Shown: positions 11,435 through 21,546 of the stretch, piece by piece
How positions within the stretch are numbered: position 1 is the first letter of the stretch
Layout: each line of letters opens with the position of its first letter
NCBI GenBank assembly: GCA_002197995.1
Contig: NGZR01000006.1
Location: 1,240,001 to 1,304,000 of the forward strand
Reading direction: 5' to 3'
From: Gaeumannomyces sp. JS-464
Taxonomy: Eukaryota; Ascomycota; Sordariomycetes; Magnaporthales; Magnaporthaceae
Length of the DNA stretch: 64,000 nucleotides
Translations under genes and position numbers: made by a program
The notes under the pieces: generated by a model
What the model saw: only the letters and a program-made list of their open reading frames with translations
What the model was told of the DNA's origin: nothing
The model's database searches: none

Positions 11435-12093
11435 GTTGCTGGTGAATCTCTGGTAGGATATGACCGGATTGAAGGTGAGGACCTGCGGCAGGGCGAGCTT
11501 GGATTCAGGTCTCTTGAGCGAGCGGGAGAGCGCAGCGCTGGAGTGATATTTCCAGTCGTGGGGAACCGCGAGCAACCTCTGGTAGAGCCTTTCCGTCGCC
11601 TGAGGACATGGGAGCCATCAGGGTCGCATGAATGTGGGACGTTCGCGAGCTATTACTGCATGGCTCTTGTTTTTGCGGCGCATTCGAGGGCGGCGGATAT
11701 TGTTCGAATGCCTTCCCCTGACGGCTAGGTGTGTTTTCAGCCCCCCCCCCCCCCCCCCCCCCCCCCAACCTGAGGGTGTGTGCGTAGTACGTACCCGGAC
11801 TCTGACGGTCCCGGGTAAAGCCTCAACCGCAGGAGGACAGGACGCGGCACACCTTCCACTTTAGGAAACACCAGGCACATCGTGATTCCCCACAATAGGA
11901 GTGGGTCCCGTCCTCCCGACCACGTGCTCCAGCACATCAAGATATTTCTGTTGCCTCGCGGGCCTCCCATCTTTTCTCCATCGCCTTTCCAACACTCGCG
12001 CTAAACGAGGCCTTCTGCTTCACTCGGCCCTTGCATTGCCCAGCAATTTCCGCCCCAGGGTCTGCCTCACCGCCGCCCTCCCCTACCCCCGCC
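11435..12093. promoter_or_regulatory. Divergent intergenic region with a 26-base C tract
   Basis: This 659-bp region separates the LysM/CBM18 gene (leftward) from the F-box-type gene (rightward), so it should hold both promoters. I see no certain TATA box or binding site. A run of 26 C at 11741-11766 is its most striking feature. Reading frames across it are not supported. Confidence 0.45.
11741..11766. repeat. Poly-C tract, 26 bases
   Basis: Uninterrupted run of 26 C between the LysM/CBM18 and F-box-type genes. Long C/G runs are rare in fungal DNA and hard to sequence, so the exact length is uncertain. Confidence 0.9.
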
Positions 12094-13835
12094 ATGGATG
12101 CGATCACCCACGGAGCGTCTCGCTCGCTGATTCACACTATCCCGGCGGAGCTCCTGGTCCAGATCCTCGCCAGTTGCACGACCTTTTCCGACCTCGCCAG
12201 CCTTGTCCTGTCTTGCAAACATATCCACTCGCTCTGGACCTCTTACGCCCCAGTTGTCATCTGGGGCGTCGGCCACAACTGTGTGCCCGCGTTCCGGTAT
12301 GCACTCATGGCAGTAGGTGTAACCCCCCTTGGATCTATTATTAGTACATGTGCTCTCTTTTTACACTTGCATAGTGGTCAGCTTGCTTACTCATGCAATG
12401 TGCTTCGGCCTAGGTGCGCGCCACCGGGGCTGTCAGGTCATCCTTGGAGGCCGGCGTGATGCCCCCAGACATGACGGAAGATTTGGCCGATATGAGCAGC
12501 AAAAAGCCCTCGCTTGAGGAGCTCCGCCTAGTCTTCGACTTGCAGCACCTAGCCAGGTGCGTGAAGTCGCTCTACTGGAAAGGCATCTGTCTTCCAGAGG
12601 CCTGGCGAGCCGATGCAATGGACATATTTGACTCGACCACGCCCATGCACCTCCCAGACCCTGTCGAGTGGGACGCGAGCTACCGGGGAAACTTTCATCG
12701 TGCCATCTACAAGGCCCTTCTGGCTGGCGCGGTCTTGACACCACCCCACCTGCGCCTGTTCTCCGACGCCGAACCTGGCCAGCCCTTTTGTTTGCGTCCA
12801 GACTTCCCCAAGAACCTAGCGGAGCACGCTGTCGCGCAAGGCCCCCTTGTCGACTCTTCCCTGTATGATCCGGAATATGCGGATGAACAATACGAGCCCC
12901 TGCTCGCCCAGGATGCGATTCGCTACCTGCAAACCTTGCCCGCGTTCAACCCGCGGCTACGCTGGCGGAGCAGGACCAGCTTTATGGACCCCTGGCATCG
13001 TTTTTCATGCGCATGTCCGCCGGTGACCTACCGCTGAGCGCTATCGGCAAGCACGATTCCGCGCGGGCGTATATTCGGAACTCGTGGGACTCCATTCTCG
13101 AGACATATGTCGGCAATGGGTCGCCGGAGGAGGCCATCTTTCAGTGGGAGGAGGTCCGGCGGTGCTGTGCGCCTTCGAGCTGGTGTCGGGGTGCATATGC
13201 AACGGGACGGCTGGGCCGCGCACTTAAGGTCTTGTGAGACCGACGAGTTCGAGCTTCCAGTTCGTCAGGTCAGACCAGGGTGGACGGGGAGCACTTGGAT
13301 CATACTCCCAGACGCGTATAGGCCGGAGCAGATTCAGATGCCAGCAGATCCATCCGACTGCGATCGCAAGCTCGTCTCCCTATCGTCCTCGGCAGCAAAC
13401 GACGTAGAGCCTCGCAGCGTGTTGGCAGGGTCGGCGCAGGGCCTCCTCAAGGCTCTAGATGTGGTGTACCTGAAGGAGTGCTTATACTTGCGCTCCGGGA
13501 TTCCCAACCGTGACAGTGACGGGGTCCCATTCACGCCTCCGCACCTAAAACTGTTTGACTTCATTCTTCGGCGCCACTTCGGACAACGCCTGGACGGCCG
13601 GATGGTTCTGCCGGACGCCCAAAAGGGCGATGAGCGCCACTACTGCGCATTCCTCGCGGACGCGAGCCTATTTGCCGACGCCACCTACCTCACTCGAGGA
13701 AGTCCGGCACAGCCCACGCGAGACAGTCGCGCGCTCTTTTATCCACCGAGCAGGGACCTGTTTCATCGGGACCGCACCCAGGAGAATCCCCAGCCAGGCT
13801 TTTTCAAGAAGCACTGGCCTGCCACCCGATGGTAA
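12094..13835 (+). CDS. F-box-type protein with frame breaks
   Basis: Exon 1 (12094-12312) starts MDAITHGASRSLIHTIPAEL and continues with LLVQILASCTTFSDLASLVL, a fit to the F-box helix pattern, as in substrate adaptors of SCF ubiquitin ligases. A 101-bp intron (12313-12413, GTAGGT...CTAG) keeps phase. Exon 2 runs to about 12950, where the frame has to change (near the CCGCGG at 12951) to reach EQDQLYGPLASFFMRMS. Two further single-base breaks near 13160 and 13186 lead into the last frame, which ends TAA at 13833-13835. Each break is repaired by one extra base in a C or G run. The C-terminal ~450 residues are not a repeat domain I know; related large fungal F-box families have such tails. Either a decaying family member or a sequence with indel errors. 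Confidence 0.62.
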
Positions 13836-14142
13836 TCCCGATGCTACCCTCAAGCTGCACCGTTGACCTATATATAGGGCTATTATTGTTATCGGTCAAT
13901 ATGACCGTAGACCGGTTGATGGCGGAGACGTGCTATTCTTTTAGTGTTAATTTGCACAAAAAAAAAAAAAAGATGCTAGTCGGGCTATTATTTTGGTCCT
14001 TGTTATTGACAAAGGCGGCCTATCTTGGAGCTGGCGGCACCAAAGATGAATTATATTATCGCGAAACAAGCATCGCATTTCCCTTCTTCTCCCCACCCTG
14101 CCCACATCTCATCTTCCTACCGACGTGTCTCCGTGTGACTCA
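13836..14142. other. Short convergent intergenic region
   Basis: This is 3' flank between the F-box-type gene and the convergent NucA/NucB-like gene. It holds a 13-base A run at about 13959-13971 and no recognisable feature. Confidence 0.4.
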
Positions 14143-15575
14143 TCATCTCCTCCTCGAACCGGCGTTGGCTGTGGTTGTGGCCGCCGGCGGTGACGGGTTT
14201 GTCGGGGAACCGTCCTTTTCCTTGTCATATGCGTTCCCAGGGCAAAGGCCACCCGCGCCCCCGGGCCCGTAGCAGTACCTGGGGGTACCGTTGGCCTCAG
14301 CATACACGGCCCAGCCCTTCCGATCTCCGGTGTCGACGGTCTCCAGGCGGAAGTCGAACGCGAAGATGGAAAAGTTGAGAATCTCCCACTCGGTCTGCGT
14401 GTCGGCGCTTTCGACGTATAGCTGGTGGCCGTCCTCCCACGCCATGCGAGCGAACCACGACTGAGTGCACCAGCCGTTGTATTAGCCCATCTTGCGGCCC
14501 TACTCTGTTCTCTTCTTTTCTCCTCTTTTCTCCTATTTTCTTTGTCTGCGGTTGGAGGGAGAGGAATGGGTAAACTCACCTTGAGACTTGAGAAAGCGCT
14601 TGCTTGCCAGTTTTGCTCAGTGCGGTACTTTCTACTCCCAGCCCCTTTACAGTCGACTCCCATGGGCGTGCCTGCAGGGCAGATGAGGGTGTCAGTACTT
14701 GTCGACTCTTCCCAAAAAGGCTTACTCATGTATGTTGAGGGGCCACACGTACAATAGGTCGTGGCCGTCTTCCCATCGCGGTTACCGCCTTGGATCCATC
14801 TGGAAAAGAAGGGCCATGTCAACTTGAGCTGCAAGCCATGCCGGCACTTTCCCTTCAAATGCGGCACGAAGATTGGGGAGCCGGCTGTGCAAACTTACGA
14901 GGCCGCGGGGAACTCATCGCAGGTCAACTGTGCTTGGATTTTGGTGTACGTGGTCTTGATAGTGTTGTCGCTCATCCTCTTCTCTATCTTCGTAGCAAGA
15001 TCATTCTTGTCTGAGGGTTTCCCAGCGGAGTCCTTGTAAATGACAACTTCCATCTCGCCCCTGATGCCGCTGCTGAGGTACTGGAAGATGCCCGGCTGGG
15101 TTCTGCTCAGGGCACGGGTGGTCAGTAGCCCACCCGCTCGGGCACGACTTTTCTCGCCTCTCATTGCCTCGGGATTTGCTGGCGTCGTAGTGAAAGGTTG
15201 CCGTCGTCGCCGCTCCCAGGTACTGTCGGGCGTTGTTGCAAAGGGCCGGGGCGTTGTGGCAGTTGTACACGACCGTTGGGCGCAGTGCGCCGTAGTCTCG
15301 AACTGTTTTTTTTTTGGTCGAGTTCGAACCAGAAAAAGATCGGATCAGGAGGAGAGCGAGGTGAGTGTATGATGTGGCTAGCAACTGTTGGATAAGTACC
15401 GCTGTAGACAACCTCGCCAGAGCCGTCGTCTTTCGCCCACTTCCATTCCTCTTCCTGCTTGGCGTTTCTCGTCACCGACTGCGGGCCGGCGGGACTCCTC
15501 GCCGCATGTACAAGGCACATGAGCGACACCAGGACAAAGCGCTTTGAAGCTCCAGCTGAGCCTAGCTGCCAGCAT
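14143..15575 (-). CDS. Secreted NucA/NucB-like (CDEFP-motif) protein
   Basis: The N-terminal part holds a hydrophobic leader (FVLVSLMCLVHAARS); the ATG at 15575 is the likely start but needs one base of frame change, while the first in-frame ATG is at 15520. Next come VVYNCHNAPALCNNARQYLG (about 15275-15220) and a Cys-rich segment. After a single-base break near 15110 comes FQYLSSGIRGEMEVVIYKD and then TCDEFPAAS joined by an intron (GTAAGT...CCAG, about 14898-14811) to WIQGGNRDGKTATTYC. The CDEFP-x-AS-W-x-GG arrangement is that of the deoxyribonuclease NucA/NucB domain as it occurs in secreted fungal proteins and at the ends of some killer-toxin-like chitinases. Exons below 14760 add WEDGHQLYVESADTQ and a Pro/Ser-rich tail. 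I infer a secreted nuclease-like or cargo domain; activity is not shown. Exon limits between 14760 and 14460 are unsure. Confidence 0.6.
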
Positions 15576-16646
15576 TTTGGAGTATGTAAAGGGGCTTCGC
15601 GCACCGGCAGGTGGAGATGGGGGGACAGTGAGACGGCGCAAGGGGCGAAGACCTCACGATCAGTGCCCCCGCGATGCCGTGTACATGGTTTTTATTTGGC
15701 CTGCCATCTCCTTAGAGCCCATCTCAACTGCCATCTTTACTCCCGATGGAATTATCCATGCTCTGTCAGCCTCGTGCAGTACGGATCCAGACGTGCAGTG
15801 TGGATCGTGATGCGAGGGTCTTGGAAATTTGACAACGAGAATGGCGGTGCCCGAACCAAGGCCCTTGCCTGCAACCATACATGCTCATAAGAGCCAACGG
15901 CATGAAAAAACCCCGTCTCTGGTAGCACCTTTGCGCCAATTTTCCCGTCTTTAAGCCTGTCCAATATTGTGTCGTGTGGGTTCGGGGCTGTCGGGATGGA
16001 CCCGTGGGCGCATGGAAGCGCCGCCCCTTGGTGTTCCCCGCAGCACAAGGACCTTGCCGCGTGCCGAGATCACGCAGCCTTGCCCCTGACACTCGTCTAC
16101 TACACCCCTGGGCGTGTGCGCATTGCTGCTCACGACTCCAAGGGCTTGAGCCTTCATTCATTTTCGAGCCTCGAACAGGCAGGCCGACATGGTTCATCGG
16201 CTTCCCCATCCCACAAACGCTGCAGTACATCCTCAAATTGTCTGATTATGGCAATCTGCGGAGCATTGCGGATGCCTTGAGTGGAGATTCATCGTCTCAT
16301 TACGCTGCAATGAACTTGTGAATAGAAGCGCCGTTCTAGCTCTGGCCGGCCAGATTCCCTCTCGTCTCGACCGGAGGTATTTCCCGAAACGTCTGGGACA
16401 AGCAACACCAGGCCGCTTTAGGTGGCCTAAGCAAGAGGCGAGCAGCTTGTCTCGTGCAACAGTAGACTGCCATCATCCGCCACTCCATTTCTCTGTTCAA
16501 TATCTCTACCCACGATGATCCAGTCCCTGGCGTTTCCGTGTATACTCTCAATCCCGCCAAAGCCTTAGCAGTATTCCCCTGCTTCTCCCATTCTTTGTCG
16601 AGGTCCTGTCCAGAGCCTACGGGCCCTGTTCATCACTCATTCAAAG
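15576..16646. other. Intergenic, no gene seen
   Basis: About 1.07 kb of near-normal GC content between the divergent NucA/NucB-like gene and the GH55 gene, so probably two promoters. Reading frames of 70-156 codons occur on both strands, but none has a leader, a domain or neighbouring splice sites. Confidence 0.45.
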
Positions 16647-17442
16647 ATGGCCGCCACCCAAGGCACGCCCTTTCCGTATCTCTTCCTCATCATCCTTCTC
16701 ACGTTCTCATGGGCTCTCCTGCCAGGCGCCGCCGCATCTGAACCACATGGCCACCATCAGCTGAAGCCCCATGGCCGCCCAGTCCCTCGCCGGCGAGCAG
16801 TCGGAGACATTCTGGGCAACGGGACCGCCAACGGCACCCTGCTCTCCGAGGCCGAGCGCATCGTGGCCGCCGCCCAGGCCGAGGCGAGAGAGCGCAACGC
16901 CTACCTGCTCGCCCACCCCGGCGGAACAAGTATCAGTTCCTGGAAGGGGAAGCAAAGTCCGGCACGGCGCGCATCGCTGGGGACGAGACCAACCTCGGGA
17001 CTGGAGTCAACAGCACGGTGGCTGAGGCGTCGGTCATAGTGACCGAGGCCCTCACCCGGAATGGCACGCTGCAGCTCGAAAAGCGGCAACAGACCTCATT
17101 CTGGATGGCCCAAATGAAACAGAGCGGGACCTCTCCCTTTGCCCCGGACAAGCAATACCAGGCAAGTCTGTAGACGGGAACATCAATTTTTGCACTGCAG
17201 CCTCACTGACAGTCTATCTGCTTCAAAATAGGTCTGGAGGAATGTTAAATTGTTTCGGCGCCCGAGGTGACGGCGTCACGGACGATACCGCAGCTATCAA
17301 CCGAGCCATTTCGTCCGGAAACCGGTGCGGGATGGACTGCGGATCGTCCACGACGCTGTATGCCGTGGTATTCTTTCCTCCGGGGACATATCTAGTCAGC
17401 GGCTCCATTATACAGTACTATTTCACCCAGTTTATTGGTGAT
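16647..17442 (+). pseudogene. GH55 exo-beta-1,3-glucanase-type gene, 5' exons (gene continues at 32379)
   Basis: ATG 16647 opens a signal peptide (YLFLIILLTFSWALLPGAAA). Exon 1 (16647-17161) continues through AERIVAAAQAEARERNAYLL. The frame must change near 16922 to reach NKYQFLEGEAKSG and SFWMAQMKQSGTSPFAPDKQ. A 70-bp intron (17162-17231) has an AG/GCAAGT donor, the usual form of rare GC-AG introns. Exon 2 (17232-17442) begins VWRNVK and, after one extra T near 17254, reads FGARGDGVTDDTAAINRAIS and VVFFPPGTYLVSG, the hallmark start of the GH55 (pectate-lyase-3-like) beta-helix. Removing that T makes exon 2 exactly 70 codons, matching phase 0 at the next exon. The protein would hydrolyse beta-1,3-glucan outside the cell. 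The frame breaks alone could be sequence errors, but an in-frame TAG in the 3' part argues that the gene is dead. Confidence 0.85.
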
Positions 17443-17989
17443 GTAAGGGCGTGTTCGCCCCAACGACTGTTTTTTTTTTACATACTATTTTTGCCAACAA
17501 CTGGAAAAACCGTTTGTGGACCCGAGGCCCCCGGCCTCGCCCCATATAAAACCCCTAGTAAAAATAGGATTTGGCCCGCCAAAAGTACCATTTTGGCCAG
17601 GCCAACGAGTCGGTCGGATGGAGGCCCTACAAGCCACGTGTGGCCCTTGATCTGCAAGGGCCTGGGAGGGTTTGGGAGGGCCAAAGAGAGGATAGGCCGG
17701 CCGGCCGGCCCACGGGTTAAATAAAGGAAGGGATCCAGATCACGGCGGCAGTAGGGGCTTAAAGTAAACTCGATCATTTTGGCTTTAATCTTTGGCCGTT
17801 CAGTATAGCAAATATACCGTTCAACTCGCCTTTTTTTGCTTTATCTCATAGATACCTCCCCAGCCGCCTCCCGGGCCTTGTTCCGGCGCAAAGCCCGTCA
17901 ATTGTTCCTTTTTTATATACAAGCCGTTATGGCTACCTGCATTTTAGGTCCCTAAGCGGAGGCTTACGGACCGTGCATACGATAGCATT

Positions 17990-18880
17990 TTCCGGCGACA
18001 CCCTTTTCCAGTACTGGCAACGGCCCGAGGCCGCCCGGGCCTTTCGAAAGCTTTTTCGGGTTACCTAAAGCACTTTTTTAAGCTTTTGCGACTGGCTAAT
18101 TACGCATACGGGTTTTTCGGGGTTAAAACTAGTTTTTATACGCGAAAAAGTGGCTTATTTTTTATATATTTGTGGGTAAAGTGTTTTTTTTCGAATGGCG
18201 GCTTATTTTTTTGGCTATAGCCTTTTTACGGTGTACTAGTACTTTTACGAGGTGCTGTAAGCTATAATCGCTTTTAACGCCGCGTTTATAACGTTGCCGG
18301 AAATATCCGACGTCCGGTAGCCCGATTTTAAGCGATAAGGGGTCCGGGAGGCTTTTGCTGGGTGCCTGGGAGCCATCGACGGGATTTTAATTAACGTTAA
18401 AGTTAGCGCGGCGGAGGGGATCGCTTAGAGGAGTCGGAAGGGCTTAACGGCACAAAACGTCCTAGCGGCCGTAAATTACGGCGGGCGGTTCGTTTTCGTT
18501 ATAGCTGGCGCCGAGGGCTTAATATACGACTTTTTGTTGTTTAAAAAGGCTTAATAAGCCGAATTCCGCATTTTAAAAGGTTATTTTTACTTTAAAAATG
18601 CCGGCTTTTTTTAAAGCATTAAGGTAATAACCCCGTTTATAGCGACGAAATATCACTTTTAAAAATAAAGTTTAACCCGGCCGGAAACCCCCGCCGAGAT
18701 TTTTAATTTGCATTATGCAAAAATGCGCGTAGTTATTAAAAGGACTTTCGGTAATTTTAAAAGCCGTTAAAGGATTATTAAAAGCACGCTTTCCGGTTAC
18801 GATATCCGTTTATAAATCGATATCGTATTAGCCGTTACGGCTTTGCATAATTTTATTTTAAAAAGAAAATCCAAATATTG
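17990..18880 (+). pseudogene. Harbinger DDE_4 transposase relic
   Basis: The plus strand reads in order: CDWLITHTGFSGLKLVF (helix-turn-helix region, about 18085), YFYEVL, GCLGAIDGILINVK (about 18360-18400, first catalytic Asp kept), GLTAQNVLAAVNYGGRFVFV with AGAEGLIYDF (about 18440-18530, the second Asp region), YFKNAGF (about 18595, where the family has GDAGY, so the third acidic position is Asn), and NLHYAKMRVVIKRTFGNFKS followed by VLAVTALHNFIL (about 18710-18860). The HNFI end is diagnostic for DDE_4. Stops replace Trp/Gln/Arg codons throughout. It is inactive. Confidence 0.85.
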
Positions 18881-20109
18881 TTAACATTAAATCCTAATCC
18901 CGAATAAGCTGAAAATAAAAAAGGAAATGCATTTTAAAAGGCTTACGTTAAAAGGAAAGCTGTAAAACGAGGGCAAAAAATAGGCATAACGTAAACGTTT
19001 TAAAATTACTATAAAGTTTTAATAGCTAATAAATTATAAGCCGATTATTAAACGTACAAAGCTCGGGAAAAAGCATAATAATTTGCAATCGATTCGTTTT
19101 GGTAAAAGCAATTTGGGAAATATCGTAATTTATTGGTTAAAATATTAATTTAAATGCAAAATCGGCCGAAAACGGCGACGTAATAATAGCTTTTATAATA
19201 GGGTTTTAAAGTTTAGCATAGCGAAAAATGATTAATTTTATGCATTAAAACTATTAATTAATTGCTTTTGTTAAAACGAATTAAATGGTGTACTTTTTAA
19301 AAAAAAATGGATAAAAATTAAAATGGCGGCCGAAAAACAAATCGAAATATCGTATTAAATATGCGTAATTATTACCCGTTTAAGTATAAATGCGGCGGCG
19401 ATTTTTTATGCGGTGGGTTTTTTAAGCCCGTTAAAAATCGCTATTTAAAAACGGCACCCGTTAAATTTAACCATTTAATTTTTAACTATAATTGCTAATA
19501 GTTTTAACGTTTATACTTATTAAAATTTAATGCATTTTAATCCCTTTTTAAAACGAATCGAATGCCGTAATTTACAACCCGATTAACGCTAATTTTATTT
19601 ATTTAAATTTAAACGATTATATTTATAAAAACTTGTTTAATAGTAATTTCCGTAATGCTAACTTTTTAATTTTAACGATATTAATAAAGCAAAACTAATA
19701 ATAACATTTTTTTTAACTCCGTTAATATAAGCCGTACAATTACGGGAATACCATTATTCGAACCGCTTCGATTACGATTATAGTTTTAGCACGTCGTTTT
19801 CCACCATATTTACGATTATATCCCGATATTCGGCGTTAATTAACTATTAATAAGTTATTTCTTTTTCCTTTTTAAACGTTTTAATTAATTTCCGTTTAAA
19901 ACCGTTTTACAAACCTTTTTAAAAGTACTTTCGCAACTTTTTTACGGTTTATATCCAAAGCTTTTGCCTTAATTAACGCTTATAAAACGCCCGGCCGCCT
20001 AGGGAAAATCGCGAATTTAAAAGGGAAAACCGCGACTTTAAAAAGGTAAACCGCGAATTTAAAAAAAACGAGCTTTAATTAAATACGGATCCGGCCCGGG
20101 CTAACGTTT

Positions 20110-20980
20110 ATGCGGCTTTTAAAAAGCGGTTTCCCACGTGGAATTAGGCCTCGGCCACGGTAAAGTGGCTGGTCCTCCGGCCGGGCCGGGCTTCGCGGTT
20201 TCCCGTGCTTTGGAAGCGTTGGGCGGCCGTGACGATATAATCCCTTTTAGCCCAATTGCCTGCAAAAGCGGCCTCGTGGAGATTTGGGCGGAAAAAAGGC
20301 TTCCTTCGTATTTAGCGGGCGCCAAGCCGGACCGTAAAAAACGACTCCCAAGCTTACCCGCTGGCGAGGTACAAGCCCGTAACCGGATCGAAAGCAACGC
20401 CCAACTGCTTTCCAAAATTTAGCCAGTTTTTATACTGCTTTTTAAAATTGTTGTACTTGTTCCTAACCTTTTTTTAACCAGTTAATATCGGGCTATTAAT
20501 CGGATAGCGTTTTTGCCGCCGTTTTAAGGCATTTGGCTTGCCAGTTGGCGATCGCCGGGTTCGTTTTTCCCTGCCGGCCGGCTTTCGCGAAGGCTTCGAG
20601 GAAAGCCAACAACTGGTCGGCGGTCCAGTTCGTGCGTCGCCGGGCATCCTGGGAGGTCCTTTAAGTCGATTGCGAGGCCGTGGCGAGGGAGGAAGCGAAA
20701 GAAGGTGCGAGAGAAGGGGTAGGAGAGGGCGGCAAAGGCGACTCCGGTGCTTCCGAAGCTTTCATGGCCTTAAAGTGATCGGAAAAGCCGTGCAAATTGC
20801 CGGCTTCCAGGGCGTTTAAAAAGATCGCTGGAGTTTTTAGCGTAATTTAGGTGGCCGAGGGATTTTCCAAATCCTCGATAAAGGTTATAAGAGATTAGGG
20901 TTGCATAAATACGGCCCGATTTTCCTGTTCCAAGCGCCGGCGCCGGGTACGAAAGGCGAGGTGGTAGGGCATAACGAGGG
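20110..20980 (-). pseudogene. Harbinger second gene: Myb/SANT-like DNA-binding protein
   Basis: The minus strand from about 20650 reads RRTNWTADQLLAFLEAFAKA and NPAIANWQAKCLKAAAKTLS, the first and second helices of a trihelix/Myb-like domain, with a stop in place of the following Arg/Trp positions and then PDINWLKKG. N-terminal to it is a Ser/Pro-rich segment. It runs convergent to the transposase, as in many Harbinger elements, where the partner protein is needed for nuclear import or DNA binding. Most of it escaped RIP and stays GC-rich, unlike the transposase in the same element. Confidence 0.7.
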
Positions 20981-21262
20981 TAATGTAAATGGTGTTTTTA
21001 AATCGTTGTTTTCGTTATTTTTTATTTAAAACTAGCATTTTAAAGTTGTCCTTTTATATATTATAAAAGTGCTTGGCTTTTAGGCTTTCGAACGATATTA
21101 TTGCCAGTTTTAAAGGCCTTTTGGATTTTCCAAATTATAACGCTATTTTCATTTGCGTTAACGCGTTGCACGGCCGGCCCGCCCTTTTTTGGAAATAGCT
21201 TTTATTTTTTAAAAATAGCTTTTATTTTAATCGTTTGTGCCGTTGCATTCGACGGGTGGACG

Positions 21263-21546
21263 TGTTACGGGGTAAGCCGAAAGCTTGTACAAGGTAATTA
21301 CGATAACCGTAAACGGTAATTAAAGGTTAAAAGCTTATATTGCTATAAGGTAAATACGACAATTTTAGCTTGTTCCGGCAATTTAAAAATTGCTTTTTAC
21401 AAGCTGTTTAAGTAGCGTGGCCTTTTTTGGGCCCCTTGTTACGTGCTTAAAGTGCTTTAGGCTTTTACGTAGCTCGGGCCCGTAAACAAGGCTAAAGCTT
21501 TTTGTTATAACGGTGGCCCGCCATTATCGCGGCGAGCCTTTTTACA
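21263..21546 (-). repeat. 3' LTR of gypsy family 2
   Basis: 284 bp, TGTTACGG...TTTACA on the plus strand (TGTAAA...GTAACA in element orientation). It aligns end to end with 31827-32110 without visible gaps. The differences are transitions, nearly all making this copy more AT-rich (for example GGTAATTACGATAACCG against GGTAATCACGATAACCG). Confidence 0.92.
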
